A stretch of DNA of 64,000 nt, from the NCBI RefSeq assembly GCF_014161445.1, contig NZ_JABBXA010000001.1:434001-498000 (forward strand), in the 5' to 3' direction. Every line of letters begins with the position of its first letter. Positions within the stretch are counted from its first letter, which is position 1. This document shows positions 35,045 through 44,700 of this stretch, piece after piece. The stretch comes from Microbispora sp. H13382 (GTDB taxonomy: Bacteria; Actinomycetota; Actinomycetes; Streptosporangiales; Streptosporangiaceae). The translations under genes were made by a program, and so were the position numbers. The notes beneath the pieces were generated by a model that was not told where the DNA came from, ran no database searches, and saw nothing but the letters and a program-made list of their open reading frames with translations.

Positions 35045-37231
35045 TCACCGCAGGTCCGGCAGGGCCGGTACGGCGGGCAGCCGGGCCGTGACCGTCGTCC
35101 CGAGGCCGGGTGCCGAGGTGACGGCGCAGGTGCCGCCCAGCTCGGCCGCCCGCTCGGTCATCGAGCTCATCCCCACGCCCGACCTGCGGCCCGGCGGGAG
35201 CCCCACGCCGTCGTCGGCCACGGTCACCCGCAGCTCGCCGTTCCTGTGCAGGACCACCCGCACGCGCCGGGCCCGCGCGTGCTTGCGCACGTTCGTCAGC
35301 GCCTCCTGCACGATCCGGTAGGCCGCCACCTCCACGGCGGCGGGCAGTCCCGACATGTCCCCGGTCACCTCGACCTCGGCCACCGACTCCTCGCCGGCCG
35401 CGAGCCCGGGACGCGCCTCCTCCGCCAGGGCCCGTACGGCTCCCGCCAGCCCGAGGTCGTCGAGGGCGGGGGGACGCAGGCCGTACACGAGCTGGCGGAC
35501 GTCGGCCGTGACGCCGTTCATGCCTTCCCGCAGGTCCCGCAGCAGGGCGTCGGCCGTATCCGGGGACCGTTCCAGGGTGTGGCGCGCCATGTTGATCGCC
35601 ATCGCCATCGAGGCCAGCGTCTGCCCGAGCCCGTCGTGCAGGTCGCGGCGCAGCCGCCGCCGCTCCTCCTCCCGCGCCGTCAGGATGCGCTCGCGGGAGC
35701 GCTGCAGCGCGGTGGTGAGCGACATCGTGTGGGCGGCGTCGGCGACGTACGGCGCGAGCACCGCGATCACGCGCTCGTCGTGGGCGGCGGGGAAGCGGCG
35801 CCCGCCCGGCGGGCCGATCAGCAGGCGGCCGACCGGCTCGCCGTGCCAGACCAGGGGCATCTCCCGTGCCACCGGCCCGGGCCGGCCGCTCGTCGTGACG
35901 CTCCCGTCGATCTCCACCGCGATGCCCGTGACCGACAGGCCTTCGCGCAGCACCTCCAGGGCGGCCAGCAGGGCGTGCGCGGGGTCGGCGTGCTGCAGCC
36001 GCCGCCGCAGCCCGGCGGCGAGCGCGAGCGGGTCGCCGCCCGTGCCGTACAGCGCGCGGTCGACGAGGCGCTGCAGCACGTTGCGGATGGGGTGGAAGAA
36101 CGCCCCCGCGAACAGGGCCGCGGCCAGGCCGGCGAACCGGTCGACGCCGGACAGGATCAGGCTGGAGCCCGCCCCGACGAGCACGTAGACGGCGGCCACG
36201 ACGCCGACCAGGCCCGCGCCGACCAGGGTCCTGCTGATCAGCGTGTCGATGCCGTACAGCCGGTAGCGCAGCACGGCGACCGCGATCGCGGCCGGCACCA
36301 GGGGGAGGGTGAGCGAGGCCGTCCACCAGACCGGATAGCCGATCACCCAGGGGACCACCACTCCGGCGATGGCCACGAGCGGCCACAGGATCTGGCGGCG
36401 CTCGATCCCGTCCGCCCGGTTGAAGCGGACGACGAGCGAGGAGAACGCCAGCGCCATGCCCACCGCGACGACCGTGTGCAGCACCTGCCGGGTGCCCTGG
36501 TAGTACGGCGCGAAGGCCGCCACCTCCAGCGCGTTGTACCCGGTGCGCACGCTCGACGGGGCGAACAGCGAGCACAGCCAGTCGAGGGCGAGGGCGGTGG
36601 CGGTCAGGCCCCCCGGCACGCACCACCGCTTGGACAGGATGCGCCCGGTGGGATACAGCAGCGGCAGCAGCACCCCGAGCGCGTACGTCGTGAGGTTCCA
36701 CACGCCGTCGGCGAAGACCCAGAGCGGGTGGACCAGCGGATGGCCGCCGTGGTGGACGAGCAGGGTCGCCAGGTTGGCGGCGAGGATGTTGGCGGCCGCG
36801 CCCAGGCCGCCCAGGCACAGCAGCCAGCCCAGCAGCAGCCGGGGCCGCGAGATCACCAGCAGTGCCCCGAAGATCGGGAACGTGGTGCCCGCCACGTCCT
36901 CGGGCGCGAACGGCAGCGGGGTGTAGGGAGAGTCCGGCAACTGGGCGGTCACCCAGATGTCGGCCAGTTCCAGGCAGATCGCCACGCCGGCGATCGCCGA
37001 CGCGACGGTGGGCCCGAGCGTCCGCACCCGGCCCGGCCAGTCGAGCGCGCGCAGCCGCCGCAGCCGCTCGACGGCGTGCGGGTGCGGGGCGCCGCCCTCG
37101 GCACCCGCCTCCGGCGCCCGGCCGGGCGCGGCACCGCCCCGGGGGCCGGTCACGGTGCCGGGGGATGCGGGCGCCGCCTCGTCCGAGGGGCCCCGCCGGT
37201 GTTCCGCGGTGTCGAGCAGCGGTCGTGCCAC
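35045..37231 (-). CDS. NarL-type sensor histidine kinase (copy 2), without adjacent response regulator
   Basis: 728 residues from GTG 37231, chosen because AAGGAG lies 8 nt before it; an ATG at 37264 would add 11 residues. A Pro/Ala/Gly-rich cytoplasmic N-terminus (about 1-65) precedes a multi-helix sensor (about 75-370). The kinase core is nearly the same as in copy 1: RRRLRRDLHDGLGQTLASMA with phosphoacceptor His, and GVGMSSMTERAAELGGTCAV. No response regulator gene is next to it, so it may act on the SARP-REC protein at 29-30.5 kb or on a distant partner. The two kinases flank an inserted MFS/regulator pair. Confidence 0.9.
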   Translation of the reverse strand: MARPLLDTAEHRRGPSDEAAPASPGTVTGPRGGAAPGRAPEAGAEGGAPHPHAVERLRRLRALDWPGRVRTLGPTVASAIAGVAICLELADIWVTAQLPDSPYTPLPFAPEDVAGTTFPIFGALLVISRPRLLLGWLLCLGGLGAAANILAANLATLLVHHGGHPLVHPLWVFADGVWNLTTYALGVLLPLLYPTGRILSKRWCVPGGLTATALALDWLCSLFAPSSVRTGYNALEVAAFAPYYQGTRQVLHTVVAVGMALAFSSLVVRFNRADGIERRQILWPLVAIAGVVVPWVIGYPVWWTASLTLPLVPAAIAVAVLRYRLYGIDTLISRTLVGAGLVGVVAAVYVLVGAGSSLILSGVDRFAGLAAALFAGAFFHPIRNVLQRLVDRALYGTGGDPLALAAGLRRRLQHADPAHALLAALEVLREGLSVTGIAVEIDGSVTTSGRPGPVAREMPLVWHGEPVGRLLIGPPGGRRFPAAHDERVIAVLAPYVADAAHTMSLTTALQRSRERILTAREEERRRLRRDLHDGLGQTLASMAMAINMARHTLERSPDTADALLRDLREGMNGVTADVRQLVYGLRPPALDDLGLAGAVRALAEEARPGLAAGEESVAEVEVTGDMSGLPAAVEVAAYRIVQEALTNVRKHARARRVRVVLHRNGELRVTVADDGVGLPPGRRSGVGMSSMTERAAELGGTCAVTSAPGLGTTVTARLPAVPALPDLR

Positions 37232-37347
37232 GGACGGGGGCTCCTTCGGGTTCTGCACCGGCATGCCGGGACGGTAAGGCGCGCGGGTCGACGCCCGATC
37301 AACGCCGGATCAACAGCAACGACGACCCGGCCGCGGGTTTGGTTCGG

Positions 37348-37363
37348 TGTGATCTTCATCACG
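37348..37363. promoter_or_regulatory. CRP-like site upstream of glnA2
   Basis: TGTGA-TCTTCA-TCACG matches the CRP/FNR-family consensus TGTGA-N6-TCACA at all but one arm base. It lies between the kinase and glnA2 genes, about 105 bp upstream of the GlnR box. Could serve either divergent gene. Confidence 0.4.
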
Positions 37364-37451
37364 TCTCTCCCGCGCCCGTCCTCGGCGTCGCCGCGGCGCC
37401 GCACGGCCCCCCGCCGTGGTGATCGGCAGGACGGCCGGCTCACACCTCCTC

Positions 37452-37467
37452 GTAACCCCTGTGAAAC
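37452..37467 (+). promoter_or_regulatory. GlnR box upstream of glnA2
   Basis: GTAAC-CCCTGT-GAAAC fits the actinobacterial GlnR consensus gTnAc-N6-GaAAc at every defined position. It is 54 bp before the glnA2 start. No second box was found 22 bp away on either side. Confidence 0.6.
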
Positions 37468-37520
37468 ACTCACAAGGCAGACTGGTAGGCGACCAGACCT
37501 GTAACTCCGTGAGGTACGCC

Positions 37521-38882
37521 TTGGACCGCCAGCAGGAATTCGTCCTCCGCACGCTCGAAGAGCGAGACATCCGGTTCATCCGGCTGTGGTTCACCGACGT
37601 GCTCGGCTTCCTGAAGTCGGTGGCCATAGCGCCGGCCGAACTGGAGGGCGCCTTCGCCGAGGGCATCGGCTTCGACGGCTCGGCGATCGAGGGCTTCTCG
37701 CGGGTCTACGAGTCGGACATGCTGGCCAAGCCCGACCCGTCGACGTTCCAGATACTGCCGTGGCGCAGCGAGTCGCCGGGCGCCGCCCGCATGTTCTGCG
37801 ACATCCTGATGCCGGACGGCTCGCCGTCGCACGCCGACCCGCGCTTCGTGCTCAAGCGGACGCTCGCGAAGGCGGCCGACATGGGCTTCACGTTCTACAC
37901 CCACCCCGAGGTGGAGTTCTTCCTGCTGCGCAACCGGCCGGAGAAGGGCGAGCGGCCCGAGCCCATAGACGAGGGCGGCTACTTCGACCACACGCCGCAC
38001 AGCGCGGGCCACGACTTCCGCCGCAACGCGATCATGATGCTGGAGTCGATGGGCATCTCGGTGGAGTACAGCCACCACGAGGGCGCGCCGGGCCAGCAGG
38101 AGATCGACCTGCGCTACGCCGACGCGCTGACCACGGCCGACAACATCATGACGTTCCGGCTGGTGATGAAGGAGGTGGCGCTGGAGCAGGGCGTGTGGGC
38201 CTCGTTCATGCCCAAGCCGTTCACCGACTTCCCCGGGTCCGGCATGCACACCCACATGTCGCTGTTCGAGGGCGACCGCAACGCCTTCTACGAGCCCGGC
38301 GCCGACTACCAGCTCTCCAAGATCGGCCGGTCGTTCATCGGCGGCCTGCTCAGGCACGCCGCGGAGATCACCGCGGTCTGCAACCAGTGGGTCAACTCCT
38401 ACAAGCGGCTGTGGGGCGGCGCGGAGGCCATCGCCGGCGCCGGCGGCGAGGCCCCCTCGTACATCTGCTGGGGGCACAACAACCGCTCCGCGCTCGTGCG
38501 CGTGCCCATGTACAAGCCGCACAAGGGCGGTTCCACCCGCATCGAGTTCCGGTCGGTCGACTCCTCCTGCAACCCGTACCTCGCCTTCGCCGTCATCCTG
38601 GCCGCCGGGCTCAAGGGCATCGAGGAGGGGTACGAGATGCCGCCGGGCGCCGAGGACGACGTGTGGGCGCTGACCAGCGCCGAGCGGCGGGCGCTCGGCA
38701 TCCAGCCGCTGCCCCAGTCGCTGGACGAGGCGATCTCGGCCATGGAGCGCAGCGAGCTGGTCGCCGAGACGCTGGGCGAGCACGTCTTCGACTACTTCCT
38801 GCGCAACAAGCGCGCGGAGTGGCAGGACTACCGCCGCCAGGTGACCGAGTACGAGCTCGGCCGCTACCTGCCCGTGCTGTGA
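37521..38882 (+). CDS. glnA2: Glutamine synthetase-like enzyme GlnA2
   Basis: 453 residues. TTG 37521 is chosen because family members start MDRQQEFVLRTLEERDIRF and GTGAGG precedes it; a GTG 12 nt upstream is the alternative. The glutamine synthetase beta-grasp and catalytic barrel are intact (GFDGSAIEGFSR, HPEVEFFLL metal ligands, GSGMHTHMSL, NRSALVRVP, RIEFRSVDSSCNPYLAF). The Streptomyces and mycobacterial GlnA2 group ligates glutamate to polyamines or related amines rather than only ammonia, so the substrate here is uncertain. The segment at the usual adenylylation Tyr of GlnA differs, as is normal for GlnA2. A GlnR box upstream points to nitrogen control. Confidence 0.9.
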   Translation: MDRQQEFVLRTLEERDIRFIRLWFTDVLGFLKSVAIAPAELEGAFAEGIGFDGSAIEGFSRVYESDMLAKPDPSTFQILPWRSESPGAARMFCDILMPDGSPSHADPRFVLKRTLAKAADMGFTFYTHPEVEFFLLRNRPEKGERPEPIDEGGYFDHTPHSAGHDFRRNAIMMLESMGISVEYSHHEGAPGQQEIDLRYADALTTADNIMTFRLVMKEVALEQGVWASFMPKPFTDFPGSGMHTHMSLFEGDRNAFYEPGADYQLSKIGRSFIGGLLRHAAEITAVCNQWVNSYKRLWGGAEAIAGAGGEAPSYICWGHNNRSALVRVPMYKPHKGGSTRIEFRSVDSSCNPYLAFAVILAAGLKGIEEGYEMPPGAEDDVWALTSAERRALGIQPLPQSLDEAISAMERSELVAETLGEHVFDYFLRNKRAEWQDYRRQVTEYELGRYLPVL

Positions 38883-38973
38883 CGGAGGTCATCCGTCACC
38901 GCGGCGTTACAGGCCGCAAATCTTCCTGACACTCGCGCCTGTTTAGCTGGTCCCTCTACCGGAACAGTAAAAT

Positions 38974-39006
38974 CGGCTCACTTGTTGCGACTGTTACGGT
39001 GAGCCG
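38974..39006. promoter_or_regulatory. Inverted repeat CGGCTCAC-N17-GTGAGCCG
   Basis: Perfect 8 bp arms at 38974-38981 and 38999-39006, 90 bp after glnA2 and just before the 39039 gene. May be a terminator-type hairpin of glnA2 or, since the interior (TTGTTGCGACTGTTACGG) looks promoter-like, an operator for the next gene. Confidence 0.4.
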
Positions 39007-39038
39007 TACCAAGCGTGACTCAGGGAGGGCGTGGCCAT

Positions 39039-39833
39039 ATGACGGCGGCTGCGGGGCTGCAGACCGGTCTGACCGTACCGAAGCGTTTCCGGGGACCCGA
39101 GGGCACCGCCAACGGCGGATGGATCGCGGGCACCCTCGCCGGCACGCTGACCGGGGGCGGTCACGACTGTCCGGTGGAGGTCACCCTCCGCAGACCGGTC
39201 CCGCTGGAGACCGCCCTGCCGGTCGAACACGTCGGCAACGCCGTCGTCCTCAGCGAGGACGGCGGCCATCTCGTCGAGGCGATCCCCGTCGCCGAGACGC
39301 TGGCGCCGCCGCCGTTCGTGCGGTTCACCGACGCGGCCCGCGCGGAGGCGGGTTTCCCGGGCAGGAACGGCCACGCCATCGCGGGCTGCTTCGCCTGCGG
39401 GCTGCGCGAGCCGGGCGACGGGCTGCGGATCTTCCCCGGCCCGGTGCAGGACCCGGTCGAGGGCGTGGTTGAGGGCGCGGTGGAGGACCCGGCGGAGGGC
39501 GCCGAGCTCGTGGCCGCCGGCTGGCGGGTGCCGTTCAACGTGACCGACGAGCAGGGCGTGGTGCCCGACTCGATCGTCTGGGCGGCGCTCGACTGCGCCA
39601 CCGGCTGGGCCCACTACCGCAGCTTCCCGGACCGGACGCCGATCCAGCCCCCGCTGCTCGGGCGGCTGACCGGGCAGGTCTTCCGCCGGGTGTACCCGAT
39701 GGGCAGGTATTCGGTCGTGGCCCGGGCCGAGGGCCGCGACGGCCGCAAGCTGTTCGGCACAAGCGCGGTCTACGAGGTGGACGGCACGCTCGTCGCCGCG
39801 GCCAGGGCCATCTGGATCCTGCCCCGCCAGTGA
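39039..39833 (+). CDS. Hypothetical protein, thioesterase (hotdog)-like
   Basis: 264 residues, ATG 39039 after GGGAGGGC. Segments such as FRGPEGTANGGWIAGTLAGTL, then VEVTLRRPVPLETAL and IVWAALDCATGW resemble a double-hotdog acyl-CoA thioesterase-like fold. A CFACG motif (about residue 120) contains two Cys that could bind metal. Residues about 137-155 contain an acidic repeat (DPVEGVVEGAVEDPAEGAE). Function unproven. It converges on a hydrolase gene across a long hairpin. Confidence 0.65.
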   Translation: MTAAAGLQTGLTVPKRFRGPEGTANGGWIAGTLAGTLTGGGHDCPVEVTLRRPVPLETALPVEHVGNAVVLSEDGGHLVEAIPVAETLAPPPFVRFTDAARAEAGFPGRNGHAIAGCFACGLREPGDGLRIFPGPVQDPVEGVVEGAVEDPAEGAELVAAGWRVPFNVTDEQGVVPDSIVWAALDCATGWAHYRSFPDRTPIQPPLLGRLTGQVFRRVYPMGRYSVVARAEGRDGRKLFGTSAVYEVDGTLVAAARAIWILPRQ

Positions 39834-39857
39834 TCCCGCTCAGTGAGCCCGCGGACA

Positions 39858-39886
39858 GGGCGGTCGCGGGTGACCCGCGGCCGCCC
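39858..39886. terminator. Bidirectional terminator
   Basis: GGGCGG-T-CGCGGG-TGA-CCCGCG-G-CCGCCC forms a 13-step stem with one T.G pair and a 3 nt loop between two convergent genes. Confidence 0.75.
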
Positions 39887-39900
39887 GGCCGGCGGAGGCC

Positions 39901-40758
39901 TCATCCGGTGAGGCGGGCGGCCACGACCGCGGCGCAGCGGGGGTCGAACAGGATCGTGTAGTGGTTGCAGTCCGGCACGACCTCGTCGCGCAGACCGGGC
40001 AGTTCCGCCGCCCACCGCGCGGTCAGGTCGTCCGGGAGCATGCCGACGTCCTGATTCAGCAGCCCCCTCGGCGCGCGGAGCAGGAGCGGCGCCGGCTCGA
40101 CGGCCTTCAGGGCCGTCACGATCGCCTCGTGCTCGGTGAGCAGCCAGCGGCCGTCCTGTCGTACGGCGTCCTCGCGGGCGCGTGAGCGGACGGCGCCGTC
40201 CGGCCCGGTGGCGTCGTAGCGGACGTACTCCTCGACGAGCGGGGACCAGTCCCGGGCGAGCGCGGGATGGGCGCGGAAGAAGTCGAGGTAGGCCTCCACG
40301 CTCGGATAGGTCTGCGAGAGCCGGGCGATGGCCGGGCCGAGCGTGGCCTGCAGCACCTCGTCGGGGTCGGCGCCGTCCGGCAGCGGCAGCGGCAGGCCGC
40401 CGTCCACGAGCACCACCCGGGCGTAGCGCCGCCGCGCGCCGTGCAGGGCCGCGACGTAGGCGCCCATCGAGTGGCCGGTGAGGACGCTCGTGCCGTCCGC
40501 GCCGACGTGTTCCGCCACCCGCTCCAGGTCCTCGGCGTGCCGGTCCAGGCCGTACGGGCCGGGCAGGCCGGCGCTGTGGCCGCGCCCGCGCAGGTCCACG
40601 GCGACCAGCGACCAGCCGGGCGGCAGCGCCTCGGCCACACCCCGCCACGACATGAGGGAGGCGGTGATGCCGTGCGCCGCGATGATCAGGCGGGGACCGC
40701 CGCCGAACCGGGCGATCCGCAGCCGTCCGCCGGGGACGGCGACCTCGTCGATGTTCAT
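39901..40758 (-). CDS. Alpha/beta hydrolase
   Basis: 285 residues from ATG 40758. Nucleophile elbow GHSMGAY, oxyanion segment AAHGITASLMSW, acid in the later half and catalytic His in DCNHYTILF. This is an ordinary cytoplasmic alpha/beta hydrolase with a lid of about 80 residues. Substrate unknown. It is divergent from a class I glutamine amidotransferase gene. Confidence 0.87.
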   Translation of the reverse strand: MNIDEVAVPGGRLRIARFGGGPRLIIAAHGITASLMSWRGVAEALPPGWSLVAVDLRGRGHSAGLPGPYGLDRHAEDLERVAEHVGADGTSVLTGHSMGAYVAALHGARRRYARVVLVDGGLPLPLPDGADPDEVLQATLGPAIARLSQTYPSVEAYLDFFRAHPALARDWSPLVEEYVRYDATGPDGAVRSRAREDAVRQDGRWLLTEHEAIVTALKAVEPAPLLLRAPRGLLNQDVGMLPDDLTARWAAELPGLRDEVVPDCNHYTILFDPRCAAVVAARLTG

Positions 40759-40827
40759 GGTGGGGACTGTACGGTACGACCCCCTCAGGTATCGCCTGTC
40801 CCGATATGTGTCTTTAAGCTCTGCCCC

Positions 40828-41538
40828 ATGGGTGAACGTCTGATCGTCATCGAGCACGAGGCCGACGCCGGTCTGGGCTTTTTCGCCGGATGGCTGGAGG
40901 CCGCGGGGGTCGAGGCCGAGGTCGTCCGGCCCTACAAGGGAGAGCCGGTGCCCGGCCGTGCCCCCGCCGGGCTGCTGGTTCTCGGCGGCGCCGCGGCGGC
41001 CTGGGACGACGAGGGGTACGGCTGGCTGCCGGCCACCAGGGACCTGCTCGCGCGCGCCGTCGACGAGGAGGTGCCGACGCTCGGCGTCTGCCTCGGCGCC
41101 CAGCTCATGACGATGGCCTGCGGCGGCACGGTCGAGCGCGGCGCCGCGGGCGTGGAGATCGGGCTGGGGGAGATCGAGCCGCTGCCCGGGGCCGCCGCCG
41201 ACCCGCTGCTGTCCGCGCTGCCCGCGCCTCCGGACGGCCGGGTCAGGGCCGTCCAGTACCACTACGACGCCATGACCGCCCTGCCCGAGGGCGCCGTACG
41301 GCTGGCCACCGGCACGATGTACGCCAACCAGGCGTACCGGCTCGGCGACCGCGCCTGGGCCGTGCAGTTCCATCCCGAGGCCACGCCCGAGATCTTCGCC
41401 TCCTGGACCGTCGGCGGCGACCTGCCGCCGGAGCGGGCCGTAGAGCTGAACGCGCAGGTCGAGGCGGCCGAGGAAGAGCTGAGGCGCACCTGGAGGCCGC
41501 TCGCCGAGGCGTTCGCGGCCCTGCTCGCCCGGTCCTGA
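40828..41538 (+). CDS. Class I glutamine amidotransferase-like protein
   Basis: 236 residues, ATG 40828. The GATase1 triad is visible: Cys in LGVCLGAQLM, and His/Glu in VQFHPEATPEI. It resembles the GMP-synthase-like stand-alone amidotransferases, which may hydrolyse gamma-glutamyl amides. Sitting between glnA2 and glnE, it could act on a gamma-glutamyl product of GlnA2; that is inference from location. A 30 bp hairpin (41615-41644) lies 77 bp past its stop. Confidence 0.85.
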   Translation: MGERLIVIEHEADAGLGFFAGWLEAAGVEAEVVRPYKGEPVPGRAPAGLLVLGGAAAAWDDEGYGWLPATRDLLARAVDEEVPTLGVCLGAQLMTMACGGTVERGAAGVEIGLGEIEPLPGAAADPLLSALPAPPDGRVRAVQYHYDAMTALPEGAVRLATGTMYANQAYRLGDRAWAVQFHPEATPEIFASWTVGGDLPPERAVELNAQVEAAEEELRRTWRPLAEAFAALLARS

Positions 41539-41614
41539 CCCTCCCTGCCGTCGCCGCACGGGTGCGCGGCCAAAACGCGTGATGGGCCGATTACGCAGAG
41601 AAACCGCTAAGGAC

Positions 41615-41644
41615 GCGCACAACCCTGAGGGTTAGCGTGTGCGC
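41615..41644. terminator. Hairpin between amidotransferase gene and glnE
   Basis: GCGCAC-AACCC-TGA-GGGTT-AGCGT-GTGCGC: two stacked stems with a 5 nt bulge. It may end the upstream transcript or act in the glnE leader. Confidence 0.45.
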
Positions 41645-41795
41645 TGAGCCCGGCAGGCGCCGGGCCACGACAGCCAAGGTCGGCTCCCCGGAGGGACCGA
41701 TCTCTGCGAGGAGGCTTCCATCCCATGTGTACCGTTACTGGGAAGGTTTGTCTCGGGGGGCCGACGTGATCGACGTCGGGGTGGAGGAAGGAACG

Positions 41796-44700
41796 GTGAA
41801 CGCCGCGCCTCGGATACAGACGACGGCAGGGCGCCTGGCCGCGCTCGGATTCGCCGACGGCGCGCGGGCCGAGAGGCTGCTCGACGAGCTCGGCCCCGAG
41901 GCGGTCGGCGACTTCGCGCTGCTCGACGACCTCGTCCGGGCCGCCGACCCGGATCTGGCGCTCACCACGCTGAGCCGCCTGGTCGAGCGGGACCCGAGCG
42001 TGCTCGGGGCGTTCCGCGCGGACCCGGACCTGCGCCGCAGGCTGCTCGGCGTGTTCGGGCTCAGCGCGGCGCTCGGCGAGCACGTCGTACGGCACCCGGA
42101 GTGCCTGCCCGCGACGCGGTGGACCCAGTGGCCCGCGACCGGCGAGCTGCGTGAGGAGATGCTGCTCGCGGTCGGCGCGGACCCGGACGACGCCGAGCCG
42201 GTGGCCGCGGGCGTGACCGGGGGGACCACGGCCACCGAGCCGGGCCCGGCGATGGACGCGCTGCGCGTCGCCTACCGCGGCCGCCTGCTGCACCTGGCCA
42301 CGCGGGACGTGACCGGCGAGTGCACGCTCGCCGAGGTCGCCGCCGCGCTGGCCGACCTGGCCTCGGCCGCGCTGGAGGCCGCGCTCGCCGTCGCCAGGGC
42401 CGAGGTGGCCGACGCGGGCGACGTACGCCTGGCCGTCATCGGCATGGGCAAGTGCGGCGCCCGCGAGCTGAACTACATCTCCGACGTCGACGTCGTCTTC
42501 GTGGCCGAGCCCAAGGAGGGCGTGGACGAGACCAAGGCGCTGCAGACCGCCACGCGCCTGGCGCAGGGCATGATGCGGGCCTGCTCGGCGAGCACCCCCG
42601 AGGGCGCGCTGTGGGAGGTGGACGCCAACCTGCGCCCCGAGGGCAAGATGGGCCCGCTCGTACGCAGCATGGAGAGCCACCTGACCTACTACCGGCGGTG
42701 GGCCAAGACGTGGGAGTTCCAGGCGCTGCTCAAGGCGCGCCCCGTCGCCGGCGACCTGGAGCTCGGCCAGCAGTACGTCGCCGCGGTCAACGAGCTGGTG
42801 TGGCAGGCCGCGGCCCGGCCCAAGTTCGTCGAGGACGTGCAGTCCATGCGCCGCCGCGTGGAGGCGCACGTGCCCGCGGGCGAGGCCGACCGGCAGATCA
42901 AGCTCGGGCCGGGCGGGCTGCGGGACATCGAGTTCGCCGTCCAGCTCCTCCAGCTCGTGCACGGCCGGTCCGACCCGCTGCTGCGCCGCCGGGCCACGCT
43001 GTCGGCCCTCGCCGCGCTCTCCAGAGGCGGCTACGTCGGCCGCGACGACGCCAAGTCGCTCGCCGAGGCCTACACCTTCCTGCGCCAGGTCGAGCACATG
43101 CTCCAGCTCCACCGGCTGCGCCGCACCCACGTGGTGCCGTCGGACACCGCCGACCTGCGGCGGCTCGGCCGGGGGCTGGGCATGACGACCGACCCGGTGG
43201 GGGAGTTCACCACCACCTGGCGGCGGCACGCGCTGGAGGTGCGGCGGCTCCACGAGAAGCTGTTCTACCGGCCGCTGCTGCAGGCCGTCGCCCGGCTGCC
43301 GGAGACCGAGGCCCGCCTGTCCACGGCCGCGGCCACCGCGCGGCTGGAGGCGCTCGGATACGCCGACCCCGAGGGCGCGCTGCGCCACATCGCCGCGCTC
43401 ACCAGCGGCGTCTCCCGCCGGGCGGCCATCCAGCGGACGCTGCTGCCGGTCATGCTCGGCTGGTTCGCCGACGCCCCCGACCCCGACGCCGGCCTGCTGG
43501 GCTTCCGTCAGGTGAGCGAGAAACTCGGCACCACGCCGTGGTACCTGCGCCTGCTGCGCGACGAGACCGCCGTGGCCGAGCGGCTCGCCCACCTGCTCGG
43601 CACCAGCCGCTACGTCACCGGGCTGCTGCTGCACGCGCCCGAGGCCGTCGCGATGCTGGGCTCGCCCGCCGAGCTGGCCGTACGGCCTGCCGCGACGCTC
43701 GCCGCGGAGGCCGCCGCCGCGGTGGGCCGCCACGCGGGGAGCGCCGAGAACGCCGTCGCCGCCGTCCGGGCCCTGCGCCGCAGGGAACTGCTCCGCACGG
43801 CCTGCGCCGACCTGTCCGGGCTCATCGACATCGAGGAGGTCGGCCAGGCGCTCTCGTCGCTCAACGACGTCACGATCCAGGCGGCGCTGGACACGGCGAT
43901 CAACAAGGTCACGCTGGAGCGGCGGGCCGCGTTCCCGACCCGGATCGCGGTGATCGCCATGGGCCGCCTGGGCGGCCTGGAGAGCTCCTACGCCAGCGAC
44001 GCCGACGTCATGTTCGTGCACGCGCCGCTGCCGGGGGTGGCCGAGCGGGACGCGACCGACGCCGCGCACGCGGTCGCCGAGGAGACGCGCAGACTGCTCG
44101 CGCTGCCCGCCCCCGACCCGCCGCTGCAGATCGACGCGAGCCTGCGGCCGGAGGGACGGCAGGGGCCGCTCGTGCGGACGATCGCCTCCTACCGGGCCTA
44201 CTACGACCGCTGGGCCTCGCACTGGGAGGCCCAGGCGCTGCTGCGGGCCCGGTTCTGCGCGGGCGACGCCGAGCTCGGCCACGAGTTCGTCGTGCTCGTC
44301 GATCCGCTGCGCTACCCGGCCGAGGGCATCTCCGCCGACGCCGTACGCGAGATCCGCAAGCTCAAGGCGCGGATGGAGGCCGAGCGGCTGCCGCGCGGGG
44401 CCGATCCGGCCCTGCACACCAAGCTCGGCAGGGGCGGGCTGAGCGACGTGGAGTGGGTGGCCCAGCTGATCCAGCTGCGGCACGCGGGAGCCGTACCGGC
44501 GCTGCGCACCACCCGCACCCTGGACGCGCTGCGCGCGGCGGCGGGCGAGGGCCTGCTCGACCCGGCTGACGAGGCGGTGCTGGCGGAGGCCTGGCTGTTC
44601 GCCTCGCGCATCCGCGACGCCCTCATGCTGGTGCGCGGCCGGGCGGCCGACAGCATCCCCACCCCGGTCAAGGAGCGCGTGCTGCTCGCGCGGGCCCTCG

